From positions 1-43,685 of the forward strand of contig JAHRVG010000075.1 in NCBI GenBank assembly GCA_019090795.1: a stretch of 43,685 nucleotides of DNA. The letters run 5' to 3'. This document shows, one piece after another, positions 24,683-32,867 of the stretch. The DNA comes from Paracoccaceae bacterium (lineage in GTDB: Bacteria > Pseudomonadota > Alphaproteobacteria > Rhodobacterales > Rhodobacteraceae). The notes under the pieces were generated by a model. That model was not told the origin of the DNA and searched no databases. It saw nothing but the letters and a program-made list of their open reading frames with translations. The translations under genes were made by a program, and so were the position numbers. The number at the start of each line of letters is the position of its first letter. Position 1 is the first letter of the stretch.

Positions 24683-25389
24683 ACGGCTACTCGCTCCTTC
24701 TCTATGCTTTTCAATACGCGCATCACTATCCAAATTGCCCAATCTAGTAGTCCTACCTTAACGCCCATTTCAGAGGCGTGTGCGGACATTACGGCCTCAT
24801 GCTTTTGGTAGTTTCGCAAACTGGATATTGAGCCATTTTGATCGTCGTAGAGGTCCATAACTTTCATGTAATCTAGCACATGTCTATCGATGATCGCGAG
24901 GTCAAAGCTATGGTATATGTTGCGGAGAAACATGCTTGCCTGTTTTGGCCCTATGCCTGGAGCATTCGTGACCAGCCAGTTTCGGGCGTCATTTGCTTCG
25001 CCGAAAGAACTTAAGAGGCCGCTTAGATTTGTGCCTTCAAAATAGACACGAACCGCAAGTTTCGAAAGTTGCTCTGCTCGCTTGTTCGGGAAACGGTATC
25101 GCTTCAATTGATTACCTACCTGAAGAGGTTCGTTCAAAAGCTCTGTTAGCTTTTCGCACAACTCACCCTCATGTCTATTCCCATCCAGCAAGACACCGGA
25201 TTCAGCGATGCTATCGGCAGCAGAAACGGCTAAGTCATACCGAACTTGGCTACTCAAAACACAACAAGAAAGCTCATACCACAGTCCTGCTTCATCCAAC
25301 TGTGAATTGCGGGCCACAACCCGCTTTTCAATATCGGAGTGGACTGCTAGAATTGCTGCAATGATCTTGTCTGGGGCCATGCTACTCAT
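24679..25389 (-). CDS. ogg-like: Ogg-type (Ogg2-like) N-glycosylase/DNA lyase
   Basis: A 236-residue helix-hairpin-helix glycosylase. NAPGIGPKQASMFLRN (about 142-157) is the HhH segment with the catalytic Lys. AIIDRHVLDYM shortly after has the catalytic Asp. The length and lack of an N-terminal beta domain match the archaeal/bacterial Ogg2 class. Housekeeping members excise 8-oxoguanine. In type IV CBASS an Ogg-like protein accompanies QueC- and TGT-like proteins, and the same trio occurs here. It overlaps the TIR-TGT stop and the QueC start. It may read or bind a modified base rather than repair DNA; this is inference. Confidence 0.85.
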   Translation of the reverse strand: MSSMAPDKIIAAILAVHSDIEKRVVARNSQLDEAGLWYELSCCVLSSQVRYDLAVSAADSIAESGVLLDGNRHEGELCEKLTELLNEPLQVGNQLKRYRFPNKRAEQLSKLAVRVYFEGTNLSGLLSSFGEANDARNWLVTNAPGIGPKQASMFLRNIYHSFDLAIIDRHVLDYMKVMDLYDDQNGSISSLRNYQKHEAVMSAHASEMGVKVGLLDWAIWIVMRVLKSIEKERVAV

Positions 25390-26887
25390 CGAAAAGCCAA
25401 GGAATGCTAGGTTCGAGTTGGTCCATATCGCCTCTTCCTAGTGTCTTTTCTGCAAAAACATGTAATTTTCTTTCGTCGACACGTCGACGAAGCGTCGCCA
25501 AAAAGCTTGCATAGAAATCAAGATTGTGCAAACCAACCTTACCTGAAATCCCGATATCTGGATCATCCATTGCATCTTGCGTAATCATAGAATCTGCCAA
25601 TCGGTTCTGATATTCAAAGAAGTCAAAATGCTGCGTATGATGAAGCGTTCGATCTGCGCCATTTACAACGTACCGACACCACTCAAGGCCGTCGAAACTG
25701 TCGGCTCCCGCAGCTGTGTACACCACAATACTGCGAGGGTTACCCGTGCCCAAAATATGAATCGGCTGATAAAATGCGAGATTTTGTAGCTCTTGACGGA
25801 TTTTTCGCACAGTAGTTGCACACTCAAATATGCCGGGGCCGAGTTCTCTCTCTGGTAAAGCAATCATCGGAGGTTGAAGCTCTTCGGCAATTTTCCTGAC
25901 AATTTTCGGCAGACCATCAAGGTTATGACCGTAACCGCCGTCAGCTTTGGGCGAGTGTACTATAGGAATGATAGGTGCTGGTGTTAGCTTTTGGTCAAGC
26001 TTTAACTGACTGATAATTTTTGCGGCCGTTATTAGCGGCCCTCGTCGGCGAGGTGGTTCATGCGCAGTAGGCTCCGAATAATCAAACGAAAGCACCCAAT
26101 CGTGGGGAATGCTCGACAATGCTTCATAATAGTCAGATCTACACCAAGTATTGTTATCAAGCCTGACAGCTTCGTAGTTACCGGAATCGACCATGACAAA
26201 CCCTCCACGCTTGGAGAATTTCTCGATCCACCTTCTCAGCTTTCGCAGTTCGCCCTTATCTTTGGATCTTGGACAATTCTTGTCGACAAGATCGTACGCA
26301 GATACCAGAATTGTTTGGCATCCTGTCTCCTCTTCTGGGGCAGATGCTCCAGCCCCAAAAAGGGTCAACAGCTTAACCGCTTCAAATGGATCCAATCGGG
26401 TTTCGTGAGAAGAAGTCGAATGGAACAATACCGGAAGTCGGACTTTTCCGTTTTCCAAGCGGCTAGTTCGTTCTGGAGGGTTTCGGGGAGCAACGACGTT
26501 TGAAATCTTCCTTAATAACTGGCGAAACCCAGCATGATCGACCTCGCCATTCCACCCTATTAAATCGACAGAGCTCCACTCTGCGTGGTAATCTGGGGCC
26601 TCACACTCTTCTATACGAGCCGGGATAAGAACAGCGCCAACTTTGTCTGCTATTTCGAGTTCACTATAAACTCTATCGCTAGATTTGGCTGCCCCTGACC
26701 AGATGGGCAAAACACATTTTGCTTTCTTTATTTCAGGAGGTATCACATTTTGAAACCTACCTGCCGCATCGTCATCCCACCAGACGGTCCAACTTTGCTT
26801 CAGAAGTTTTACAAGCTTCTCGGCTAGCAATAAATCAGTGCTGGAATAGATCAAACAAATATCGGCCAAATGTGCCCCCGAAACCAT
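25382..26887 (-). CDS. TIR - tRNA-guanine transglycosylase-like fusion
   Basis: A 501-residue two-domain protein. An N-terminal TIR-like domain spans about 1-135: ADICLIYSSTD, SWTVWWDDDAAG, and DRVYSELEIA with Glu76 as candidate catalytic residue. The C-terminal ~350 residues resemble a TGT barrel: GGFVMVDSGNYEA (Asp234), HDWVLSFDYSEP, PIIPIVHS, HILGTGNPRS, GADSFDGLEWCRYV. The usual C-x-C-x2-C zinc motif of tRNA-acting TGT is not visible, arguing for a remodelled, non-tRNA role. In type IV CBASS a TGT-like protein (Cap10) partners a QueC-like protein; here the TGT-like module is fused to TIR. Second gene of the five-gene operon, 68 bases after the kinase fusion. Confidence 0.82.
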   Translation of the reverse strand: MVSGAHLADICLIYSSTDLLLAEKLVKLLKQSWTVWWDDDAAGRFQNVIPPEIKKAKCVLPIWSGAAKSSDRVYSELEIADKVGAVLIPARIEECEAPDYHAEWSSVDLIGWNGEVDHAGFRQLLRKISNVVAPRNPPERTSRLENGKVRLPVLFHSTSSHETRLDPFEAVKLLTLFGAGASAPEEETGCQTILVSAYDLVDKNCPRSKDKGELRKLRRWIEKFSKRGGFVMVDSGNYEAVRLDNNTWCRSDYYEALSSIPHDWVLSFDYSEPTAHEPPRRRGPLITAAKIISQLKLDQKLTPAPIIPIVHSPKADGGYGHNLDGLPKIVRKIAEELQPPMIALPERELGPGIFECATTVRKIRQELQNLAFYQPIHILGTGNPRSIVVYTAAGADSFDGLEWCRYVVNGADRTLHHTQHFDFFEYQNRLADSMITQDAMDDPDIGISGKVGLHNLDFYASFLATLRRRVDERKLHVFAEKTLGRGDMDQLEPSIPWLFDE

Positions 26888-26955
26888 CTAGAGGCGAACC
26901 TAACATCATTTATTCCAAAGAAAACATTTTTCTCGTCAAGCGAGAAAATAGTTAC

Positions 26956-28110
26956 TTATGCGCTGAGTGCGGACCAGCTGGCGTGGTACAAAGCGGTTGT
27001 AAAATCAGATATGACGTTAATTCTTTCCGCCAAAAGCTCCATCTTCAAATTTTCATCTCCGGTCTCTAAAAATAATGTTACGAACCGGCCCTCCCTCGTA
27101 GCGGCGATGCATCTACGTCTCGTAAGTTGGTCTAGATGATCTGAAAGCACGAGAAGTGACTTCCAGTTGTCGTCGCGACTTTGAGTAGCGTCAATCAACG
27201 GACAAACGACCTTTGTGCCCAACTCTCTCAGTCGAAAACATGCCTCCTCCAAGGTATAACGTCGGCCAATTGTATTGATTTTTCCTTCTAGCCGTAGAGA
27301 GTGCAATTGTGTCTGCCCAACGGGCACCAGTTCGTGATCGTCGCAAATACTCGGTGTTAAGCACCTTGTCTCAGTGTAACGAGAAACATACTTTGATGCC
27401 AAATTTGCCGCCTCAAACACCCCCCTCTTTTCTTCGGCCCAATAATAGGCGAAAATTGCGCTGAAGACATCTCCGGTTCCGATTTTGAACACCGTTTCTG
27501 ACCGGTAAGCTGGAATAAAACGTTCTGAACCGCTGGCTTCAAATACAATGGCACCTCGTGTCCCTTGTTTAAGGACGACCACATCAGTGCGATGCTCAGA
27601 AATAATTTCTCTACATGCCGCAACAGCGTCAAAATTAGGGGCTATCGCGATCGCCTCCGCTTCGTTTACGACCAGAGCAAGCTCGTTTGCTGTTGAACCG
27701 TTCTTGAAGAAAGAAGGGGGGGTGTTGGGGGTTTGTGGGTCGTATACTGCCCTTTCAGCTTTGACTATTGCTTCTCCCTCCATGAAGCCGAACCGCAAGA
27801 CAGCCTTTCCAAACACATGGATTGGATCATTCTGAAGGATGTGATCTGGCGATGGAGCGATGTAAGGATTTGAGAGAGGGTGGAAATAGGCAAATGCAAC
27901 TCCATTTTTGACTGCAATTTGATGGACTTTCACTCCAAGCAATTGCAGCCTCTCGACGCCAGCCTGCTTGTCATGCCTTGCATATGTGTGAAGCACACTT
28001 CCGGGCGAAAGCTTAGAAATAGCTACTGCTGCGCGGCCTCCAGAACCCAATTCCTCGTACCAACTTGGGGTAACGCAGGTTTCAGTATAGAGGCCGCCAG
28101 CGATTTGCAC
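26956..28110 (-). CDS. PfkB-family kinase fused to a deoxyribosyltransferase-like domain
   Basis: First gene of the QueC operon, with a GTG start at 28110 (MQIAGGLYTETC); no ATG is available upstream before a stop. 384 residues. The PfkB/ribokinase fold covers about 1-250: GSGGRAAVAISKL near 22-34, NELALVVNEAEA, and KIGTGDVFSAIF near 209-220 with catalytic Asp214. The C-terminal ~105 residues (NTIGRRYTLEEACFRLRELG, CPLIDATQSRDD, HLDQLTRRRCIAA, then NLKMELLAERINV) match a nucleoside 2-deoxyribosyltransferase-like fold with a possible Glu nucleophile. PfkB-deoxyribosyltransferase fusions have been described in nucleotide-centred conflict systems. It could make or salvage a modified nucleoside for the operon. 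A TTGACA sits at 28201-28206 as a weak promoter candidate. Confidence 0.8.
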   Translation of the reverse strand: MQIAGGLYTETCVTPSWYEELGSGGRAAVAISKLSPGSVLHTYARHDKQAGVERLQLLGVKVHQIAVKNGVAFAYFHPLSNPYIAPSPDHILQNDPIHVFGKAVLRFGFMEGEAIVKAERAVYDPQTPNTPPSFFKNGSTANELALVVNEAEAIAIAPNFDAVAACREIISEHRTDVVVLKQGTRGAIVFEASGSERFIPAYRSETVFKIGTGDVFSAIFAYYWAEEKRGVFEAANLASKYVSRYTETRCLTPSICDDHELVPVGQTQLHSLRLEGKINTIGRRYTLEEACFRLRELGTKVVCPLIDATQSRDDNWKSLLVLSDHLDQLTRRRCIAATREGRFVTLFLETGDENLKMELLAERINVISDFTTALYHASWSALSA

Positions 28111-28854
28111 GTCAATACTCCACTTCTTACTGCTCGTCGACTTTCAACCGGCTGCCTACAAGGGCCAACTTGCCAAGAGCATCGATAATGGTGCCAAATC
28201 TGTCAATGGTTATATGGCGACCAGATTTCGGCGAAAGTTTTCGTTGTCGGCGTATTTTACAAAGTAGGCCGCATTTTTTTGACTGCTACGACTTGTTGGG
28301 TCCTAAAGTTTGAGACCTTCACCGGGCTCATGCTTCGGTCTTTGGTCAACGAGATGCCTGCCAACATATTGCTGGTTCAGTGTGGCAATCGCCCTAGCGG
28401 CCTCTGCGAATCCACCTGCTATAAAGCGCCTTTGGTGGGCCACATCTGACGTGTGCAGTAGGCCATTCCTGCCATCTTTCCTCGGCTACGTTGCATTTTC
28501 ACCGCTCAATTTCGGGGTTCCAAGGGCCCTCCCTTGGCAAGTTGCATGTCGCATCAAATCAGCCTCGGTTCGCTCTGCGACCGGGGTGTTTGTGCAGACA
28601 TGCAAACTTGCGGGGGCAATGCCCCCTGTTTCAGCTCTGCTGTTTAGCGCTGCGCTCCGCTATGAGGAGAAGGTCTGGCTCTGTCAGGTATCGCGGCGGG
28701 TTCGGGCTGTGCCCGCTCAAATTTTGACCACTCCCCCACTCTGCACAAAGCGCCATAAGATTTGGCAAGGTTTTGGACACATGTACCCTCAGGGATGATC
28801 TAAGCGGAACTCCGTCCCTGCCAGGGGTAGAGCGACCTATGCCAATCAACTCAC
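28111..28854. other. Hairpin-rich non-coding stretch upstream of the primase
   Basis: No credible full gene. At 28303-28485 (minus strand) a 60-codon frame ending FAEAARAIATLNQQYVGRHL... looks like a gene tail, but it is bounded upstream by an in-frame stop and has no start, so it is at best a remnant. Between 28515 and 28740 there are several GC-rich hairpins: CCAAGGG/CCCTTGG, GGGGGCA/TGCCCCC, GCGGG/CCCGC. The stretch ends with the dispersed motif at 28804-28817 just before the primase. A replication origin or structured RNA is possible; this is inference. Confidence 0.4.
28804..28817. repeat. GCGGAACTCCGTCC copy of the dispersed GC-rich motif
   Basis: Complement of GGACGGAGTTCCGC, one mismatch from the 43566-43582 copy. 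It lies 38 bases before the primase start. Confidence 0.4.
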
Positions 28855-29997
28855 ATGAACAAGCTTGCCCCCGATACCGTTCGGCTGACGCCGGAACACC
28901 TGGACGAAATCCGCGCTTCTGTGGATTGGCAGGCGATGTTTGGCGGGTTGGGGCTGCGCAAGGCTGAAGGAAAGAGCAAGCCAAACGACTTGTGGGCATT
29001 TTCGCCGTTTCATGAGGAAAAGACGCCCAGCTTTCATATGGGTCCGGGCGGACTGTGGTTTGATTTCTCGATTGGTGAGGGCGGCGGTGCGATTGAACTG
29101 ATCCAGAGATTGGAAGGCTGCAATTGTTTTGAGGCCGGGCCATCTATTCTGGAACACGGCTGGGCGCATGCGTCGATTGATCTGTCACAGCCCGTCACAG
29201 GGCAGCGTGACAAGGTGCGCCGGTCTGTCACAAAGGCTGTGACAAGCGCAGTGACAGAAAAACCAGAGGATGAAACACCGGCGAATACTCCCATTCGCCA
29301 AGACCTGATCACCATGTGTGTTCCACATCCCAAGTTAGAAGAACGTGGGATTTCTGAGGAAACCTGCGCGGCGTTGGCAATCGGATATCTGGCGCAAGGG
29401 CGCTCGCCTCTCAAGGGCCGGATTGTGTTTCAGGTGGCCGATGCGCGTGTAACTAGCAAATCCGATGGCCAAAAGGGTCGGGTGATCCTGTCACATGTGG
29501 GTCGAGCAATTGCCGACGATGCGGATGCGAAATACCTGTTTTACCCCGGGTTTCACAAGTCGGCGGAACTCTACGGCCAGGAAATACCGTGGCTGCATGA
29601 AGATGCCTTTGAGCAGACGGCCAAGACCGGTTTCATCGTGTTGACCGAAGGCCCGTTTGACGTGGCCAAGGCTTACGAGGCCGGATTGCGTAACGTCGTG
29701 GGCAGCTTTGGTGCGTCACTTTCACAAACCCAAGCCCATAAGTTAGCCGACCTGGCGCGTCATCACAACGTGCAGGAAATCCGTCTGGTGTTCGACCGTG
29801 ACAAAGCCGGGCGCGAGGGGGCGGTGCGTGCCACCAAACTCCTGTCGGACATTGGTCTTAACGCCCACAATTTCGATTGGAACGCACCCGTGGCCCGGAC
29901 CGCCAAGGGCCCCGTTCACATCCCGCCCGAAATCAAGGATCTCGCCGATTTTTCAACCCAGCAAATTGCCTGGCTCCGCCAGCAAAAGCTTTTGTAG
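28855..29997 (+). CDS. Toprim-domain DNA primase of the element
   Basis: A 380-residue DnaG-like primase. The N-terminal part resembles a CHC2-type domain (WAFSPFHEEKTPSFHMGPGGLWFDFSIGEGG) but the zinc cysteines are replaced, so zinc binding is doubtful. The Toprim domain follows at about 250-345: GFIVLTEGPFDVAKAYEAG with the catalytic Glu, VVGSFGASLSQTQ, and IRLVFDRDKAGREG with the acidic pair. It is shorter than chromosomal DnaG and lacks the helicase-binding tail, as plasmid and phage primases do. A membrane protein follows 15 bases downstream. It may support replication or second-strand synthesis after transfer. Confidence 0.85.
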   Translation: MNKLAPDTVRLTPEHLDEIRASVDWQAMFGGLGLRKAEGKSKPNDLWAFSPFHEEKTPSFHMGPGGLWFDFSIGEGGGAIELIQRLEGCNCFEAGPSILEHGWAHASIDLSQPVTGQRDKVRRSVTKAVTSAVTEKPEDETPANTPIRQDLITMCVPHPKLEERGISEETCAALAIGYLAQGRSPLKGRIVFQVADARVTSKSDGQKGRVILSHVGRAIADDADAKYLFYPGFHKSAELYGQEIPWLHEDAFEQTAKTGFIVLTEGPFDVAKAYEAGLRNVVGSFGASLSQTQAHKLADLARHHNVQEIRLVFDRDKAGREGAVRATKLLSDIGLNAHNFDWNAPVARTAKGPVHIPPEIKDLADFSTQQIAWLRQQKLL

Positions 29998-30012
29998 CAG
30001 GAGACACAAGCA

Positions 30013-31038
30013 ATGCCACAGACCTTAGAAACCCAAATCAAGGGGGTTACCATCCCGCAAGCCGTTGTCGAAACCACGCTGATTGCATTGCCTCAGGCGG
30101 GCTATAGCAAGACCGAATTTGCCGCTGCGCTGTCACAAGCTGGTCTGCCGGAGGCCAGTGATGGCGATCTGGTGCGCCGCCTGATGCAATTCCTCAAACG
30201 GCAGGGGGTGATTGATTACAATGATGCAAATGGTCTCTGGTCGCTGACAGATCTGGGCCGGATGCGCCTGCCGCACCAAACTTTGCCGTTGCTGAACCTG
30301 CCGGAAGCAGTCGCCTTACCGATCTCTGCGCCAACGCTTTGGGATACAATTTCTGACCTGTTCCAACTTTCATTGCGTCATCTGGCCTGTCTCGGAATTA
30401 TTGCCGCTTTGATTTCGCTAAATGCCAGCTTTGCCTGGGAGTTGGGCGGGGAAGCTCCACAGTTTCGGGTGGCATTTGTGTTTGCCCTGATGGCGCTCGA
30501 CCTGATGCGCCCATTCCTGATGGCGGCAGGGTTTTCGTATTTCGGGCGCGGAAAAGCCTTTCTTGCAAGCGTTGCCATTTCCGTTGCGCTGCTGCTGTCT
30601 CCGGTTTCAATTCTGTCCTCGACCGCAATCCTGTCGGCCTCATTTCTACTGGGAGCCGAGATGAACAGCGACGCAGATATCCGAACTGAGACCCGCTCTG
30701 CTTTGCAGCTTGAACATGCCCGCCTGCTGGATCGCGCGGCACAGGAAGAGGCCTCTTGGCAGCTTGAGTGCAGGCGTGGCGGCTGCGGTCCGGTCGCAGA
30801 AGAACTGGAGATCAGGTTTCAGGCGACAATCGACGAGGCCAAGGCTATTCTTGACCGGGTTGTCGCACTGGCCGACTCGGAGCAAGGGAATTCCGCATTG
30901 CTGGCCCGCCTGGTCACAACTTTTGAAGGGCTGGGCTTGTTTGGAGCCAGCCGCCAGATTTTGCTGCCTTTGCTGTTGGCGATATCACTGGAGATCGCCG
31001 CCCTGTTTGGACCGGCGTTACTATTGGGTCGTAAATAG
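30013..31038 (+). CDS. Membrane protein with N-terminal winged-helix-like domain
   Basis: A 341-residue protein directly after the primase, with AGGAGACA before its ATG. Residues ~10-90 look like a winged helix or replication-associated domain (LVRRLMQFLKRQGVIDYND). At least three hydrophobic segments follow (about 118-140, 150-172, 178-205). A cytoplasmic helical hairpin with CRRGGCG comes next, and a final membrane helix sits near the end (ILLPLLLAISLEIAALFGPALL). No enzyme motif. It forms a two-gene unit with the primase and may tether replication or partition to the membrane. Family not recognised. Confidence 0.7.
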   Translation: MPQTLETQIKGVTIPQAVVETTLIALPQAGYSKTEFAAALSQAGLPEASDGDLVRRLMQFLKRQGVIDYNDANGLWSLTDLGRMRLPHQTLPLLNLPEAVALPISAPTLWDTISDLFQLSLRHLACLGIIAALISLNASFAWELGGEAPQFRVAFVFALMALDLMRPFLMAAGFSYFGRGKAFLASVAISVALLLSPVSILSSTAILSASFLLGAEMNSDADIRTETRSALQLEHARLLDRAAQEEASWQLECRRGGCGPVAEELEIRFQATIDEAKAILDRVVALADSEQGNSALLARLVTTFEGLGLFGASRQILLPLLLAISLEIAALFGPALLLGRK

Positions 31039-31058
31039 GCGGAAACTAATTTGCTAAT

Positions 31059-31086
31059 CGGCTACGAAACGGCTACTATTCGGCTA
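31059..31086 (+). promoter_or_regulatory. Three 11-bp iterons abutting the fic start codon
   Basis: CGGCTA occurs at 31059, 31070 and 31081, exactly 11 bp apart, the last touching the ATG at 31088. One helical turn spacing suggests an autoregulatory operator. A related block without a fic gene is at 3418-3445. Confidence 0.6.
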
Positions 31087-31087
31087 C

Positions 31088-32125
31088 ATGTGGACACCAA
31101 AATATATCATTCGTAACCGGCTTTTGCGCAGCATCCGAGAAATCGGCCAAACTCTGGGCACAATCAATGCAGCTCATCTGAGCGCCCCTGCTTTGGCACG
31201 ACTCGCTCTGGAAGCGCGCTCTTTGTCGACCTTCGCTTCGACCTCTATCGAGGGCAATCCCCTTCCGCTCACAGACGTGAAACGTCTGCTTCAATCTGCT
31301 CCGGCACAGGCACGCGATACCGAGCGTGAAGTGCTGAATTATAACCGCGCGCTGGAATGGGTGCAGGCGCAAGTTGCCGACGGTACGTTTGAGGTGTCAA
31401 CGAAAACCTACGCCAAAATTCAAGGTATGGTGGTCGATGGGCTGATGGAAAATCCTTATGATGTCGGCCATATCCGCCAGAAACCGGTGATTATCCGTGA
31501 TCCACTGGTGGCTGACAAAGTTATGTTTTTGCCACCGGATCATGGCGACGTGCCCGATCTGTGCGAGGTTTTGTTCTCATTCCTCCGTGCTAACCTGACG
31601 GAACTTGATCCTATTCTGCTGGCAGGCCTGTTTCACAAACAGGCGGTGATCATCCATCCATTTATGGACGGAAATGGCCGCTCAACCCGCTTGATGACGA
31701 CCGGTATCCTTGGCATGACCGGGTTGGATTTCTTCTCGATTTTTTCCTTTGAGGCCTATTATAACCGCAACGTGACCCGCTATTTCCAGATGGTTGGCGA
31801 GGCCGGTGATTATTACGACCTGCAAGGCGGTGCAGAGTTTTCCAACTGGCTGGAATATTTTGCTGAGGGTATTCTGGACGAGCTGAAACGGGTGCAAAAA
31901 TCTTTGCCGGACCGACCGGTGCGCCTGGAACCCCACCACCGAATCATTCTGTCCTATATTGAACAACATGGCTCCATTACCCAGCGAGAATATAGCACGG
32001 TTTCAAACCGCTCGCTGGCAGCACGCAAAAAGGATTTTGCCCGGTTGGTGACCCTTGATCTGATCGAGCAACATGGCAGTGGGCGAAGCGCCCACTACCT
32101 TAAAACTCCCGGACAAGGCGCTTAG
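31088..32125 (+). CDS. fic: Fic family AMP-transferase with C-terminal HTH
   Basis: A 345-residue Fic protein that would transfer AMP (or another nucleotide part) to a target protein. The catalytic motif HPFMDGNGR is at 190-198. An N-terminal inhibitory motif is present (S51-T-S-I-E55-G56, of the S/T-xxx-E-G type), so activity would be self-restrained as in class II Fic proteins. The C-terminal ~60 residues (SITQREYSTVSNRSLAARKKDF) form a winged-helix DNA-binding module, suggesting autoregulation at the iterons in front of the gene. It converges with the DUF6900-like gene with a 4-base overlap. Confidence 0.92.
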   Translation: MWTPKYIIRNRLLRSIREIGQTLGTINAAHLSAPALARLALEARSLSTFASTSIEGNPLPLTDVKRLLQSAPAQARDTEREVLNYNRALEWVQAQVADGTFEVSTKTYAKIQGMVVDGLMENPYDVGHIRQKPVIIRDPLVADKVMFLPPDHGDVPDLCEVLFSFLRANLTELDPILLAGLFHKQAVIIHPFMDGNGRSTRLMTTGILGMTGLDFFSIFSFEAYYNRNVTRYFQMVGEAGDYYDLQGGAEFSNWLEYFAEGILDELKRVQKSLPDRPVRLEPHHRIILSYIEQHGSITQREYSTVSNRSLAARKKDFARLVTLDLIEQHGSGRSAHYLKTPGQGA

Positions 32126-32334
32126 TCAGCTAATCGTGCTCCCGATGTAGAAGAGGCTTTCCCAGCATAGTAAGCTGCTTCAAGTGCGGATTTTACCGAC
32201 CAAACCGATACATCGTAGAAATCAAGGCGGTCAGAATTACGAATTTCCATGGTTTCGATTTCGAGGTACTCAATTGCAAGTTTGTTCAGCAAGATGTTTA
32301 GGGGGCTGTTGGAATTGTTGCTGTGATTTGTCAT
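32122..32334 (-). CDS. DUF6900-like small protein
   Basis: A 70-residue protein with YLEIETMEIRNSDRLDFYDVSVWSV..ALEAAYYAG, the conserved core of DUF6900-type proteins common on plasmids and islands. Function unknown. It is preceded by the structured leader at 32338-32467. Its first codons (MTNH) are the same as those of the gene at 32589-32831. Confidence 0.75.
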   Translation of the reverse strand: MTNHSNNSNSPLNILLNKLAIEYLEIETMEIRNSDRLDFYDVSVWSVKSALEAAYYAGKASSTSGARLAD

Positions 32335-32337
32335 GTC

Positions 32338-32467
32338 TCGTTTGGGTTAAAGGATAAGACACCGACCATGCGCCACGCCCCAAAAGGGGGCTGTCAAAGC
32401 GGGCAAACGCGCAGCGGCAAACCGTTGACAGGCCCCAGGGCGTGGTAGCTTCGGGCGTTTCTTATTT
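32338..32467 (-). ncRNA. Structured leader, copy 1 (upstream of the DUF6900-like gene)
   Basis: Read on the minus strand this 130-base leader folds with an outer ATAAGA/TCTTAT stem, a CCACGCC/GGCGTGG stem and an inner CTGTCAA/TTTGACAG stem. It ends CTTATCC-N3-TAACCC shortly before the ATG. Two other copies (33503-33634, 41790-41925) keep this order. In copy 3 the middle stem is CCATGCC/GGCATGG, a compensatory C-G to T-A change. It could act as a cis-regulatory RNA. Confidence 0.6.
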
Positions 32468-32588
32468 CGACCAAACAGATCATGATATGCAGGTTACTTT
32501 AAACCGGTATTCGTGGCGTCGCTGCCCATATTGGCTGGAAATTGCCAGACAAGAAAAGCGGCAGCTTTCGCCCCCGCTCATTTGAATC

Positions 32589-32831
32589 TCAGGCATATAT
32601 TGCCTCCGATACTTTGATCGCGGATTGGAATAGCCAGCAGTTTCCAGGTGCAGGCAGGCTATCATGTTTGCCCTCTTGCATTTGCTGAAGCGCTTTAACC
32701 GGGTGTTCCGCGCTGAACGCCACCAAGGCGACAAAGCGCTCTGAGGGCGAGGAAGAATGTTTGGCAATCTCCATCAGGAGACTTGTTTGAAGGGCGTGGA
32801 TTGTTTCGGCGTCGGTCATGTGATTTGTCAT
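32589..32831 (-). CDS. Small hypothetical protein
   Basis: An 80-residue (or 76 from the second Met) helical protein, MTNHMTDAETIHALQTSLLM.... No clear ribosome site and no known motif. The identical MTNH start with the DUF6900-like gene suggests a shared translation-start context in this cluster. It lies between copy 1 of the leader and the methyltransferase-like gene, all reading leftward. Confidence 0.55.
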   Translation of the reverse strand: MTNHMTDAETIHALQTSLLMEIAKHSSSPSERFVALVAFSAEHPVKALQQMQEGKHDSLPAPGNCWLFQSAIKVSEAIYA

Positions 32832-32867
32832 GGTAAATTGATAAATTGGAAATAGGAAAAGACCGGG

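Noticed and set aside
23623-28110. Calling the operon type IV CBASS
   Set aside because: QueC-, TGT- and Ogg-like genes fit, but there is no CD-NTase and no Cap-type effector in the operon or its neighbours; TIR proteins occupy that place.
28310-28798. 162-residue gene on the plus strand
   Set aside because: Composition is atypical, it runs through GC-rich hairpins, and it has no family resemblance or ribosome site.
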